From NCBI GenBank assembly GCA_003167415.1, contig PMTF01000004.1, forward strand, positions 62,001 through 126,000: a DNA stretch of 64,000 nucleotides. The letters run 5' to 3'. The stretch comes from Acidimicrobiaceae bacterium. Its GTDB lineage: Bacteria > Actinomycetota > Acidimicrobiia > Acidimicrobiales > RAAP-2. The position numbers and the translations under genes are program-made. This document shows positions 25,416-34,056 of this stretch, piece by piece. The first letter of the stretch is position 1, and the number at the start of each line of letters is the position of its first letter. The notes beneath the pieces were generated by a model that searched no databases, was not told the origin of the DNA, and worked only from the letters and a program-made list of their open reading frames with translations.

Positions 25416-26333
25416 TTGAACGACGGTAAAGAGCGACCACGCGTCGCCGTATTGGGCATGGGCAAGATGGGTCAGGCGCTCGCCGGTCGACTCCTCGATC
25501 AAGGGTGGTCGGTCGTGATTTGGAACCGCTCACCGAAGGACGTCTCTGCACTCGAAGCCCGGGGTGCCCTTCGATTGGACGCACTGGCGACCGTGTGGGA
25601 ACACGCTGGCATCGTCATCACCTTCCTCGCCAATGACGACGCGCTGGCCAATGTCTGCCTCGACCACGGCGGTGTGCTCAGCTCGGGATCTCCTCGTGGC
25701 ATCTTGATCGACATGTCGACGGTGTCCCCACGAATCTCGACGGAGGTTGCGGCGAGGGCCGCGGCGGTCGGCGTTGACTACCTTCGATCGCCGGTCAGTG
25801 GCAATCCGGCGGTCCTCTCGTCGGGCAACATCACTCTCCTGGTCTCGGGACCCCGCGACACGTTCGAGCAGGTTGAGGAGTTAATGAACTCAATTGGTCC
25901 GACTGTCTTATACGTCGGCGACACCGAGCAGTCTCGGACGCTCAAACTCGCGATCAATTCCGGCCTCGCCGCCACCGCTCAGATCATGGCCGAACTCATT
26001 GTCTTCGGCGAGAACAACGGCATCGAGCGATCGGTGCTCCTGCACGCGTTGGGCGAGTCGGTCATGGGGTCGCCGTTCGTTCGCTACAAGACTCCGGCGC
26101 TGATCAATCGCGACTACTCCGCCACCTTCACGACGAACCTCTTGGTCAAGGACCTCGACTTAGCGCTCGACGTCGCGCATGGCGCGGACCTGTCCCTTCC
26201 GTTGATTGAGTTGGTGCGAGCCCTGGCCGGTCTCGCCTCGACCAATGGCTACGGCGAGATTGATTTCGCGTCCCTCCTGCCAAGTCTTCAGCTCACGTTG
26301 GGCAAGACTCCCGACGTCGCGCCGCCCTCGTAA
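25416..26333 (+). CDS. 3-hydroxyisobutyrate dehydrogenase-like oxidoreductase (copy B)
   Basis: 305 aa from TTG at 25416, chosen because GGAGGAGGGAG precedes it at ideal spacing; the ATG at 25398 is inside that sequence. Rossmann motif VAVLGMGKMGQALAGRL; DMSTVSPRIS; SPVSGNPAVLSSG; catalytic Lys in LKLAINSG. SVMGSPFVRYKTPALINRD is nearly the same as in copy A (8095-9030). It closes the region B operon. The pairing of one copy with each M24 hydrolase suggests that the two enzymes act in sequence on related compounds. Confidence 0.86.
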   Translation: MNDGKERPRVAVLGMGKMGQALAGRLLDQGWSVVIWNRSPKDVSALEARGALRLDALATVWEHAGIVITFLANDDALANVCLDHGGVLSSGSPRGILIDMSTVSPRISTEVAARAAAVGVDYLRSPVSGNPAVLSSGNITLLVSGPRDTFEQVEELMNSIGPTVLYVGDTEQSRTLKLAINSGLAATAQIMAELIVFGENNGIERSVLLHALGESVMGSPFVRYKTPALINRDYSATFTTNLLVKDLDLALDVAHGADLSLPLIELVRALAGLASTNGYGEIDFASLLPSLQLTLGKTPDVAPPS

Positions 26334-26560
26334 ACCGCGAAGGGTTCTTCGGGCCGTCGCCGTGGTGAGCTGACTCTGCCACGTCGCACCCGCCTAGTAA
26401 CTTGAGACTTCGGATGCATCGCAGTGTTCTCCGCGTTTGCGCGGTGGACCGAGGGCTCCGTCACGAGTGCACAAGTCAAGGGGGACGAGACGCACGTGTT
26501 CACGTTGAAGACCACATCGAAGACGGTCGAGCACGTCGCGCGTGTCAATTGGAGAGCGTC

Positions 26561-27490
26561 GTGATCGATTCTCACATTCTCGAAGCCCACCACTTGGTGA
26601 AGCGATTCGGCGACTTCGAAGCCGTCCGGGGTATCGACATCGCGATCGACCGAGGTGAGAGCTTCGGTTTCCTGGGACCGAATGGCGCGGGCAAGACCAG
26701 CACGATGCGCATGATCTCGGCGGTCTCCCAGCCGAGCGACGGAACGATTTCCATCTTCGGTCTCGACCCGCGTACCGACGGACCTGAGATCCGCAGCCGA
26801 CTCGGCGTCGTGCCGCAGGAGGACTCGCTCGAACTGGAACTCTCGGTTCGACACAACCTCGAGATGTTCGGTCGTTACTTCGACCTTCCCCGTCGCATCG
26901 TTCGCGAACGGGCTACAGAACTGCTCGAGTTCACGCAACTCACCGAACGAGCGAACGACAAGGTTGACAACCTGTCCGGCGGGATGAAGCGACGCCTCAC
27001 CATCGCGCGCGGACTGATGAATCGACCCGAGATCCTCATCCTCGACGAACCAACCACGGGCCTCGACCCGCAGGCCCGACACCTGCCCTGGGACCGTCTC
27101 TACCGGCTCAAGCGCGAGGGCGTCACCTTGATCATCACAACGCACTACATGGACGAAGCCGAACAACTCTGTGATCGCCTCGTCGTCATGGACCAGGGAT
27201 CGATTGTGGCCGAGGGTGCCCCGAGATCACTCATCGAGCGATTCTCGACACGCGAAGTGGTGGAGTTGCGCTTTATGACCGATGACCACGAGGAGTACTT
27301 CGAAAGGCTCTCGCCGTTCGCCGAGCGGGTCGAGGTCCTGCCCGATCGAATACTGCTCTACGTGAACAACGGTGACGACACCTTGCGCGACGTTCACGCG
27401 GCGCAGATCACGCCATCGAGCGCTCTCGTTCGACGAAGCTCGCTCGAGGACGTCTTTTTGAACCTCACCGGACGGTCGCTGACGGAATGA
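26561..27490 (+). CDS. NodI-type ABC exporter ATPase
   Basis: 309 aa from GTG at 26561 behind GGAGAG; the upstream open frame has no coding character. Walker A GPNGAGKTS, signature LSGGMKRRLTIA, Walker B ILILDEPTTGLDPQ, switch TTHYMDEAEQL. The layout, WDRLYRLKREGVTLIITTHY and the ending VFLNLTGRSL match NodI and DrrA-type ATPases, which drive export of oligosaccharides, drugs or lipids. It overlaps the first permease by 4 bp (ATGA). Confidence 0.9.
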   Translation: MIDSHILEAHHLVKRFGDFEAVRGIDIAIDRGESFGFLGPNGAGKTSTMRMISAVSQPSDGTISIFGLDPRTDGPEIRSRLGVVPQEDSLELELSVRHNLEMFGRYFDLPRRIVRERATELLEFTQLTERANDKVDNLSGGMKRRLTIARGLMNRPEILILDEPTTGLDPQARHLPWDRLYRLKREGVTLIITTHYMDEAEQLCDRLVVMDQGSIVAEGAPRSLIERFSTREVVELRFMTDDHEEYFERLSPFAERVEVLPDRILLYVNNGDDTLRDVHAAQITPSSALVRRSSLEDVFLNLTGRSLTE

Positions 27491-28290
27491 AGGCGATCTC
27501 GACGACCAATACCGACGTCAGCCGCTCGAGGTGGTTTCGAAGTTGGGGCTACCACGCCGAGTTCTACGCTCAGACGTGGCGTGGATCGGTCGCCAGTTCG
27601 GTCCTCTTTCCGATTCTCTATCTCGCCTCACTCGGCATAGGCGTAGGTCACTTGGTCGCCCACCACCACGGACTCGTGGACGGCCAAACCTACCTGCACT
27701 ACATCGCGCCCAGTCTGCTCGCCACGACGACCATGCAGCTGGGCGAAGGAGAGTCGCTTTGGCCGGTCCTCGCCGCCGTCAAATGGGTGCGCACGTATCA
27801 CGCCGCGGCTACGACGCCGCTGGAACCGGACGACATTCTCATCGGCAAACTGGCGTGGGTGGCCACCCGGGCGTTCGTCACCGCGGTGTTCTACACCATC
27901 ATCATCGGCTTCTTCGGGGCCCTGCAGTCCTGGTGGTGCCTCACCCTTCCCTTCATCGGGACCCTCGTCACCTTGGCCTTCTCCGCTCCGTTGGTGGCTT
28001 ACGCCGCGCGCTCGCAGTCCGATGCGTCGTTCACCACGCTCTACCGTTTCGCGTTCGTGCCGATGTTTCTCTTTTCGGCCACCTTCTACCCCCTCTCGGC
28101 GTACCCCGGCTACTTGCGCCCAGTGGTTCAGTTCTTCCCGCTGTACCACGGCGTGGCGTTGGCTCGAGCGGCCGCCTTCGGCCAGGGTGCCATGGCGGCG
28201 CAGTTGGGCCACGCGGCGATGTTGGTGGCGATGGCCGCCGTTGGGATTGCCTGGGGACGGCGCACGATGCGGCGCAGATTGACCGACTGA
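27487..28290 (+). CDS. ABC-2 type exporter permease (NodJ-like), first of two
   Basis: 267 aa with six membrane segments. The N-terminal part GYHAEFYAQTWRGSVASSVL resembles NodJ. FLFSATFYPLSAYPGYLRPV is the typical ABC-2 loop before the last helices. It overlaps the ATPase gene by 4 bp and the second permease by one base. Two different permeases plus one ATPase indicate a heterodimeric channel. Confidence 0.88.
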   Translation: MKAISTTNTDVSRSRWFRSWGYHAEFYAQTWRGSVASSVLFPILYLASLGIGVGHLVAHHHGLVDGQTYLHYIAPSLLATTTMQLGEGESLWPVLAAVKWVRTYHAAATTPLEPDDILIGKLAWVATRAFVTAVFYTIIIGFFGALQSWWCLTLPFIGTLVTLAFSAPLVAYAARSQSDASFTTLYRFAFVPMFLFSATFYPLSAYPGYLRPVVQFFPLYHGVALARAAAFGQGAMAAQLGHAAMLVAMAAVGIAWGRRTMRRRLTD

Positions 28291-29078
28291 TGCTGGCGCG
28301 CTCCTTACCGATGATCGGTTCGCGCCGGTCGCTGCGGGTTCTCGAACACAACGCCCTCGTCTACCGCGCGCAGTGGGTGATGCTGCTCTCCGGCTTCTTC
28401 GAACCACTCTTCTACTTGCTCTCGATCGGCATCGGACTGAACAAATTGGTAGGCCCCCTGCCCGTGCACGGTCAATTCATCAGCTACGCCAAGTTCGTCG
28501 CACCGGGAATGCTGGCCACCTCGGCGATGAACGGCGCCATGATCGACTCCATCTTCAACACGTTCTTCAAACTGAAGATCTCGCACGTGTACGACGCCAT
28601 CCTCGCCACCCCACTCGACGTAACCGACATCGCGCTCGGCGAAGTCTGGTGGGCGTTAGCGCGCGCCACCATGTACTCGGCGTCGTTCATCATCTGCATG
28701 GCGGCCCTCGGCGACGCCGGGAGCGCGTGGGTGGTCCTCTGCTGGCCCGGTGCCATCCTCACGAGTCTGACCTTCAGCTGCGTCGGACTCGCGGCCTGCA
28801 CGTACGTGCGGACGTGGCAGGACTTCGACCTCGTGACCTTGGTCCAACTGCCGCTCTTCTTGTTCTCCGGGACGTTCTTTCCCATCACGCTCTACCCGCA
28901 GTGGCTCGGCGAGATCGTCTCCTTCTCCCCGCTGTACCAGTCGGCCGCTCTCTTGCGTGGTCTTTCGCTCGGTCAGTTCGACTGGATCATGATCATGCGG
29001 GCCGGCTACCTGCTCGCTATCGCACTCCTGGGTCTGTACGTCGCCGCGCGTCGCTTCAAGAGGATTCTCGCGCCTTAG
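28290..29078 (+). CDS. ABC-2 type exporter permease (NodJ-like), second of two
   Basis: 262 aa from ATG at 28290, sharing one base with the stop of the first permease (TGATG). Six membrane segments; NALVYRAQWVMLLSGFFEPL and FLFSGTFFPITLYPQWLGEI match the NodJ pattern more closely than the first permease does. It is the last gene of the exporter operon, followed closely by the epoxide hydrolase homologue, which may have its own promoter. Confidence 0.88.
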   Translation: MLARSLPMIGSRRSLRVLEHNALVYRAQWVMLLSGFFEPLFYLLSIGIGLNKLVGPLPVHGQFISYAKFVAPGMLATSAMNGAMIDSIFNTFFKLKISHVYDAILATPLDVTDIALGEVWWALARATMYSASFIICMAALGDAGSAWVVLCWPGAILTSLTFSCVGLAACTYVRTWQDFDLVTLVQLPLFLFSGTFFPITLYPQWLGEIVSFSPLYQSAALLRGLSLGQFDWIMIMRAGYLLAIALLGLYVAARRFKRILAP

Positions 29079-29101
29079 TCGTCGCTTGCTATCGTCCGCC
29101 C

Positions 29102-29965
29102 ATGGCCGAGTACGAAATTATCGAACACCGCCTCCAACTGGGCGATTTGACGTTCAACGTGGCCGAGGTCGGCACCGGTCCCCCGGTGATCTTGCTCCAC
29201 GGATGGCCCGACTCGTGGCACCTGTGGCGCTCGCAGATGGACGCCCTGGCGCGGAGCGGTCATCGCGTCATTGCCCCGGATCTTCGAGGGTTCGGGCAGA
29301 GCGATTGCCCCGACGACGTCGACGCGTACGGACTCGCCCATCTGATCGGCGACGTCTTCGCGTTGATGGATGAACTCAAGATCGAACGGGCCGCCGTCGT
29401 CGGTCATGACTGGGGAGCCGCGGTGGGGTGGCTCGTCGCGACGTTCATGCCCCAGCGCGTCGAGCGCTTGGTCGCCGTGTCGGTGGGCCATCCCCGGGCC
29501 TTCGTCGGCGCGGGATTCATCCAGAAGCAGCTCTCGTGGTACATGTTGTGGTTTCAGTTTCCTGGCGTCGCCGAACGGGGACTCGCCGAGAACGACTGGG
29601 AGTTGTTTCGCAACTGGGCTCACGCGGGTTCGGCTCGAGGTAGTGACGACTACATGGAACGTCAGATCACCGACCTGTCGCGCCCCGAGAGACTGAGCGC
29701 CGGATTCAATTGGTACCGAGCGAACATTTCGCCGGACACCTTCGCCGGTGACGGACGAGCCTTGGATCTACCGTCGGTCACCTGTCCCACGATGGGCGTG
29801 TGGAGCAGCGGCGATATGGCGCTCAGCGAGGTGCAGATGACGAGTTCAGAACGGTACGTCACGGGACCGTGGCGCTACGAACGCATCGAACTGGACAGCC
29901 ACTGGATTCCGGTGTATGCCAGTGAGCAGCTGAACGCACTCCTGGTTGAATTCCTCGCGGTCTGA
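29102..29965 (+). CDS. Epoxide-hydrolase-like alpha/beta hydrolase
   Basis: 287 aa from ATG at 29102. The oxyanion motif is LLHGWPDSWHLW; the nucleophile is Asp in VVGHDWGAAVGW, which separates it from Ser esterases and points to epoxide hydrolase or haloalkane dehalogenase chemistry. A lid segment (~130-220) contains the lid Tyr candidates (DDYMERQ, FNWYRANI). The acid is in GVWSSGDMAL and the base in LDSHWIPVYA. No ribosome binding site is visible; TATCGT lies exactly six bases before the ATG, so a leaderless transcript is likely. Confidence 0.85.
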   Translation: MAEYEIIEHRLQLGDLTFNVAEVGTGPPVILLHGWPDSWHLWRSQMDALARSGHRVIAPDLRGFGQSDCPDDVDAYGLAHLIGDVFALMDELKIERAAVVGHDWGAAVGWLVATFMPQRVERLVAVSVGHPRAFVGAGFIQKQLSWYMLWFQFPGVAERGLAENDWELFRNWAHAGSARGSDDYMERQITDLSRPERLSAGFNWYRANISPDTFAGDGRALDLPSVTCPTMGVWSSGDMALSEVQMTSSERYVTGPWRYERIELDSHWIPVYASEQLNALLVEFLAV

Positions 29966-30089
29966 TCTGTCGAACCTGCCCGCGATCAGCGTCCCGGCGG
30001 GCTTCGTCGAGGGACTCCTCATCGGCTTGCAAGTAATTGGCCCACGATTCCGAGAAGATTCACTCCTGGCGGCTTCTCGCTATGAGGCC
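29964..30089 (+). pseudogene. Remnant of an amidase (GatA family) C-terminus
   Basis: About 42 codons read DLSNLPAISVPAGFVEG, LLIGLQVIGPRFREDS and LLAASRYEA, a close match to the conserved last segment of amidase-signature proteins (NLAGLPAISVP..., GLQLIGP). No catalytic Lys-Ser-Ser part, start codon or upstream domain is present. The segment begins within the last base pairs of the epoxide hydrolase gene and its frame runs on into unrelated sequence to 30179. It is best seen as debris of a deleted amidase gene. Confidence 0.65.
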
Positions 30090-30248
30090 TGTCGCCCTGG
30101 CCCCTCCATTCACGCTTCCCTTGACGTGAAACGGTCGATTAATGGCTCCGGCGGAGGAATTTGGCGTCGAGTTGACTGAACTTGGTTGGCCGATGACGCG
30201 TCAAAGTTCCTGATAGACACTTACTTCCGAAATGTTCGACAGTACCCC

Positions 30249-30282
30249 TTGACAAACTTCCTATAACGATATATCGTTATAG
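30249..30282 (+). promoter_or_regulatory. padR promoter with a perfect 22-bp palindromic operator
   Basis: TTGACA (30249-30254) and TATCGT (30272-30277) are separated by 17 bp. A perfect 22-bp palindrome with core CGATATATCG fills 30261-30282, covering the spacer and -10 box. This is the expected place for autorepression by the PadR protein encoded 26 bp downstream. The local sequence is AT-rich compared with its surroundings. Confidence 0.7.
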
Positions 30283-30307
30283 TCAGATTTAGAATAAAGG
30301 AGAAATA

Positions 30308-30925
30308 ATGAATCACGAATTCCATGAACACAAACACGGTGAGCGCTCCGAGCGCGATCGTGGTCCTCGAGGGAGCGGTCGCAGTCGCGGTCGAAGCCCC
30401 GGCGGACACCGCGGTGGACCGTTTGGTCGCGGCGGCGAGATGTTTCTCGGTGGCTTCCAACCCCGCGGACGTCAGCGGCTTCGCCGCGGCGACGTTCGAG
30501 CGGCGGTGTTGGTCCTGCTCGAAGAGGCACCGCGCAACGGCTACCAGATCATCCAAGAGTTGAGCGAGCGTTCCAACGGAGCGTGGCGTCCGAGCCCGGG
30601 ATCGGTCTATCCGATTCTTCAACAGCTCGAGGACGAAGGTCTCATCGAGATCTCCTCATCGCAGTCCGGTAAGACCTACAACTTGACCACCACGGGCAAG
30701 GCCCTGGTGGAGAAGGATCGCGCCACGCTCGGCAAGCCGTGGGAGACCGCGGCCGCTGACGTCAGTGACGCTACGTCCGATCTGTTCGGAACGCTTCGAC
30801 AGGTAATCCTTTCCGTTCGCCAAGTGGCGATGGCCGGATCCGACGCGCAGACCGAGAAAGCGACGACCATCCTGGCCGACGCTCGACGGTCGATCTACCG
30901 CCTACTGGCGGAAGACGAGTCCTAA
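30308..30925 (+). CDS. PadR family transcriptional regulator with Gly/Arg-rich N-terminus
   Basis: 205 aa behind AAAGGAG. Residues 1-55 are low-complexity, rich in His, Gly and Arg (HEHKHGERSERDRGPRGS), which may add unspecific DNA contact or metal binding. The winged helix follows: RGDVRAAVLVLLEEAPRNGY, PSPGSVYPILQQLEDEGL and KTYNLTTTGK. A helical C-terminal region for dimerisation ends the protein. It has its own operator and a strong terminator, so it stands alone as a one-gene unit; the target beyond itself may be the upstream exporter. Confidence 0.9.
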   Translation: MNHEFHEHKHGERSERDRGPRGSGRSRGRSPGGHRGGPFGRGGEMFLGGFQPRGRQRLRRGDVRAAVLVLLEEAPRNGYQIIQELSERSNGAWRPSPGSVYPILQQLEDEGLIEISSSQSGKTYNLTTTGKALVEKDRATLGKPWETAAADVSDATSDLFGTLRQVILSVRQVAMAGSDAQTEKATTILADARRSIYRLLAEDES

Positions 30926-30934
30926 CCACTCGGC

Positions 30935-30967
30935 CCGCGCTCTCGAGCTTCACGCTCGAGGGCGCGG
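30935..30967 (+). terminator. Rho-independent terminator after padR
   Basis: The arms CCGCGCTCTCGAGC and GCTCGAGGGCGCGG form a 14-bp stem with one G-T pair and a 5-base loop, starting 9 bp after the stop codon. A T-rich tail (ACTTTGTCTTTT) follows. Confidence 0.8.
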
Positions 30968-31038
30968 ACTTTGTCTTTTCCGGGCTCTCACCGTATCGAC
31001 GCGTTGGGAGCGACAAGGTCATCCGCCATACTGATGTG

Positions 31039-32154
31039 GTGACCGATTCGAAGTGGCACGCCGAGACGCTCGCTATCGTGGCCGGCCGAGCACCCACGCC
31101 CGGCGGTCCCTTCAACGTTCCCCCAACCTTCGCCTCCACCTATCGCGACGGCGGCGACATCGGCTACGGCCGCTGGGGCAATCCGACCTGGAGCGCTTTC
31201 GAAGAGGCGCTCGGTGAACTCGAAGGCGGGTACTGCGTCTCCTTCGCTTCGGGACTGGCCGCCGTGTCCGCGCTCCTCGCGTCCCTGCCGCTCGCCACGA
31301 CCGTTGTCTATCCCGGCGACGGATACAACGGCACGCGCGGTCTCCTCGAACGATTGGACAAAGAAGGCCGACTCCACACACGCGCCGTCGACGTCGTCAA
31401 TACCAACGAAGTGCTCGAAGCAATGGACGGCGCCGACCTGCTCTGGCTCGAGTCCCCGACCAACCCGATGCTCGGCGTCGCGGACCTGCCGACGATACTG
31501 CGATCCGCCCGTGACGCTGGCGTCGTCGCCGTCGTCGACAACACCTTTGCCACGCCGATGTTGCAACAGCCGCTGGCCCTAGGCGCCAGTGCGGTCGTGC
31601 ACTCCGCGACCAAGTACATCGGCGGCCACTCCGACCTGCTTATGGGAGCGGTCATTGTGGCCGACGAGAGTCGGCGCGACGAACTCGTCGAATGGCGAAC
31701 GACGCTGGGCGCCATCCCTGGGGTGATGGAGGCCTACCTCGCCCTGCGTGGACTTCGCACGCTTCCAGTTCGATTCGCTCGCCAACAGCGAACGGCGGCG
31801 GAGCTCGCCGAGCGACTCGATGACCATCGTCACGTTCGGCGAGTTCGTTACCCCGGCCTCGTCACCGATCCAGGATTTGAACGAGCGAGTTCACTGATGG
31901 GGGGCTTCGGCGCGATGCTGTCCTTCGAGGTGCACGATGCGCCGAGCGCGGACCGGATTGTTGAATCGCTACGACTGATCGTCGGGGGCACAAGTCTCGG
32001 TGGTGTGGAAACCACGATCGACCGACGAGGTCGATGGAAGGGCGAGGAGAGCGTACCGGGGGGACTACTGCGACTCAGCGTGGGATTGGAACACCCGGTG
32101 GACCTCTGGGCCGACCTCGATGACGCCCTCAATGGCGTCTTCGCTAACCCGTAG
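31039..32154 (+). CDS. Cystathionine gamma-synthase/lyase-type PLP enzyme
   Basis: 371 aa from GTG at 31039 (GTG at 31036 is also possible). CATACT lies six bases before 31039, suggesting a leaderless transcript. PLP-fold marks of the Cys/Met metabolism family are SFASGLAAVSAL, LWLESPTNPMLGV, VVDNTFATPMLQQPL and the PLP Lys in HSATKYIGGHSD. The GRWGNPTWSAFEEALGELEG segment is usual near the N-terminus. The family forms or splits cystathionine or homocysteine; lyase and synthase cannot be told apart by eye. It ends at the bidirectional terminator. Confidence 0.88.
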   Translation: MTDSKWHAETLAIVAGRAPTPGGPFNVPPTFASTYRDGGDIGYGRWGNPTWSAFEEALGELEGGYCVSFASGLAAVSALLASLPLATTVVYPGDGYNGTRGLLERLDKEGRLHTRAVDVVNTNEVLEAMDGADLLWLESPTNPMLGVADLPTILRSARDAGVVAVVDNTFATPMLQQPLALGASAVVHSATKYIGGHSDLLMGAVIVADESRRDELVEWRTTLGAIPGVMEAYLALRGLRTLPVRFARQQRTAAELAERLDDHRHVRRVRYPGLVTDPGFERASSLMGGFGAMLSFEVHDAPSADRIVESLRLIVGGTSLGGVETTIDRRGRWKGEESVPGGLLRLSVGLEHPVDLWADLDDALNGVFANP

Positions 32155-32161
32155 TAAACAC

Positions 32162-32204
32162 AAAAAGTCCACGACACTCATTGAGAGAGCGTCGTGGACT
32201 TTTT
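32162..32204. terminator. Bidirectional rho-independent terminator
   Basis: AAAAAGTCCACGAC (32162-32175) and GTCGTGGACTTTTT (32191-32204) form a perfect 14-bp inverted repeat with A/T-tracts at both ends. It serves the PLP enzyme gene on the plus strand and the convergent DoxX gene on the minus strand. Confidence 0.9.
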
Positions 32205-32217
32205 GATTCAGGAAGAC

Positions 32218-32814
32218 TTAGCCGACCGAGACGAGTTCGCGACCCGAGGCCGCTTCGGCGACTGGCTGTGACTCCACCGGTGCGACAGGGTGACGACGCT
32301 GACGGTATCCGGCGATGAGTCCGTCGACACCAATCCACGTCGATGTGCGCCACGTGGCGAGGACGATGATTGCGCACAGCGCGTAGAAAGCGCAGACACT
32401 GGCCGTGCCCGACATCACGTACGTGAACAGGAGCGCAAGGCTCGCCACCGCTGCGGTGCGGGTAAGAAAGCCGAAAGCGAGTCCGATACCGATGGCGAGT
32501 TCTCCGAACGCGACGAGAACGGCGATCCACCACGCATTGGGAACGACGAAACTGTGCATGATGCTGGCCCACCAGCTGTAAGCGGCAGCACCGTGTGCGG
32601 CGAATCCTGCAACGCCAGCACCATTGTTGTGGAGAAACGCTGGATTTTCGGCCCCGAATACTTTGGACACACCGGCCTGAATCCACATGATTCCGACCCA
32701 GACGCGCACGGCAAGCCAAGCGACCGAGGCAACCTTGGATTCGCGCAGCCACGCCAGCACTCCGGGAGAAGTGCGTTCAGCAGGGTTACCGAAAATTTTA
32801 ATGAGATTGTTCAT
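32218..32814 (-). CDS. DoxX family membrane protein
   Basis: 198 aa from ATG at 32814, preceded by AAGGAAGG. Four membrane segments are visible, the first being VAWLAVRVWVGIMWIQAGVS, followed by KVFGAENPAF as in many DoxX proteins. The loop after it and the third segment (GELAIGIGLAFGFLTRTAAV) fit the family. DoxX proteins are linked to thiosulfate oxidation or to redox and oxidative stress complexes in other bacteria. Here it has no redox neighbour, so only the family is called. The C-terminal tail is polar. Confidence 0.85.
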   Translation of the reverse strand: MNNLIKIFGNPAERTSPGVLAWLRESKVASVAWLAVRVWVGIMWIQAGVSKVFGAENPAFLHNNGAGVAGFAAHGAAAYSWWASIMHSFVVPNAWWIAVLVAFGELAIGIGLAFGFLTRTAAVASLALLFTYVMSGTASVCAFYALCAIIVLATWRTSTWIGVDGLIAGYRQRRHPVAPVESQPVAEAASGRELVSVG

Positions 32815-33012
32815 CCGAAAACCTTCCTTCGTTCTGTTCATTCGGACTCGAGATACCTAAGAATTCTCAGTCTCGACGGCCGTTCTGATGACCTTCATAT
32901 TCAACTTACGAGCGGTGGCTCTGGGAATTCACAAGGATTCCGAGGCCGAAAGTCACAATCTCAGTTTCACCGAACAGGGAATTGGCCCGAGGTCAGTGAC
33001 ATTCACGCGTAC

Positions 33013-33942
33013 CTAGTGTCCAAGGGATTGCACGCACTCGCCGAGAGCTTGTGATTCTGAGGACGCCTTAAAGAAATCCGGAACTCCATTCGCGAATACT
33101 TCGGTGTACGTGGGTTGCTTCGCGAGTGCGATCTCATCAGCCGACGCAGCCGTCACTTTGGCTCCGCGACGTCGGCGCCACACGAGTGTCTGCGGATTGC
33201 CTTCGCCGATGATCGTTCGCCACTCCAACTCGGGATGGTGTCGATCCAGCAGCATCACGACGCGCCAGACGTCTCCGTGCCACGGTCGACCTTCGAGGCC
33301 CGCTTCGTCGCGTGCCCGGAACGACTCTTGTTGATCGGGGATGGCGGAGTACTCGTCACTCGGCACCGTGTCGTCGATCAAGACGAAACCGCCCCGCAGG
33401 TGCGCGAAGGTGTTGATCAGGTCACGATAGGTCTGTTCGACGGTGTGCAGACCGTCGATGAACGCGACGTCGAAGCGTTGGGACGGACGAATCATGGCGA
33501 AGAAGGCGTCACTCGTCATCACGGCGAATTTTGAACCTCGTGGCAAGAGCACCGCGTCAAACAGTGGATCAGGGTCGACGCCGTAGCGACGTCGAACTTC
33601 GACATTGGCGAACGTCTCACCTTCAAGCACGCCAATTTCGAGATACGACGTCAAGTGAAGTTGGCGAACGAGCGCATTGATGCGACGAGGCGACCAGAGT
33701 TCGTCGGGCACTGTGCCGGGGCGGTGCTTCAGCAAGAGCGGTAGCTCCGCGAGCGAGCGAAGTCGGTTGATCCCATCTTCGCGGTCCTCGCGGAAATGTC
33801 CCCAACGGTCGAGGAACGGTCGAGCGAAACCGTTGGCAATCTGATTCCAGAGGTGACGCTGACGCATTCGGATGAACTCGTCAACCACACGTCGCGGCGT
33901 GTTGAGTGCTCGACGGAGCGGACTGTTATGTGGAGACGACAT
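33013..33942 (-). CDS. Class I SAM-dependent methyltransferase
   Basis: 309 aa from ATG at 33942; TATCCT lies 8 bases upstream and suggests a nearly leaderless transcript. Motif I is in YLEIGVLEGETF, the acidic end of strand 2 in YGVDPDPLF, and FDVAFIDGLHTVEQTYRD with FVLIDDTVPSD are typical of the Methyltransf_24 group, which acts on sugars, peptides or cephalosporin-like substrates. A helical N-terminal part of ~100 residues precedes the fold. Single gene, no helpful neighbours; the substrate is unknown. Confidence 0.8.
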   Translation of the reverse strand: MSSPHNSPLRRALNTPRRVVDEFIRMRQRHLWNQIANGFARPFLDRWGHFREDREDGINRLRSLAELPLLLKHRPGTVPDELWSPRRINALVRQLHLTSYLEIGVLEGETFANVEVRRRYGVDPDPLFDAVLLPRGSKFAVMTSDAFFAMIRPSQRFDVAFIDGLHTVEQTYRDLINTFAHLRGGFVLIDDTVPSDEYSAIPDQQESFRARDEAGLEGRPWHGDVWRVVMLLDRHHPELEWRTIIGEGNPQTLVWRRRRGAKVTAASADEIALAKQPTYTEVFANGVPDFFKASSESQALGECVQSLGH

Positions 33943-34056
33943 TGCAGCCGAGGATACCGTCACGCACTCGTTCTCGTGTTCCACGACACTTCACCATCAA
34001 CGAATCGATCGACGTCGCTCTTCCGCGTCGTCGCGAGAAGGTATAACCTGCCCAAG

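Noticed and set aside
30221..30622. 133-codon minus-strand frame over the padR start
   Set aside because: It crosses the operator and promoter of padR and mirrors its Gly/Arg-rich part.
32290..33054. 254-codon plus-strand frame across the DoxX gene
   Set aside because: DoxX on the other strand has membrane segments and a ribosome binding site; the opposite frame looks random.
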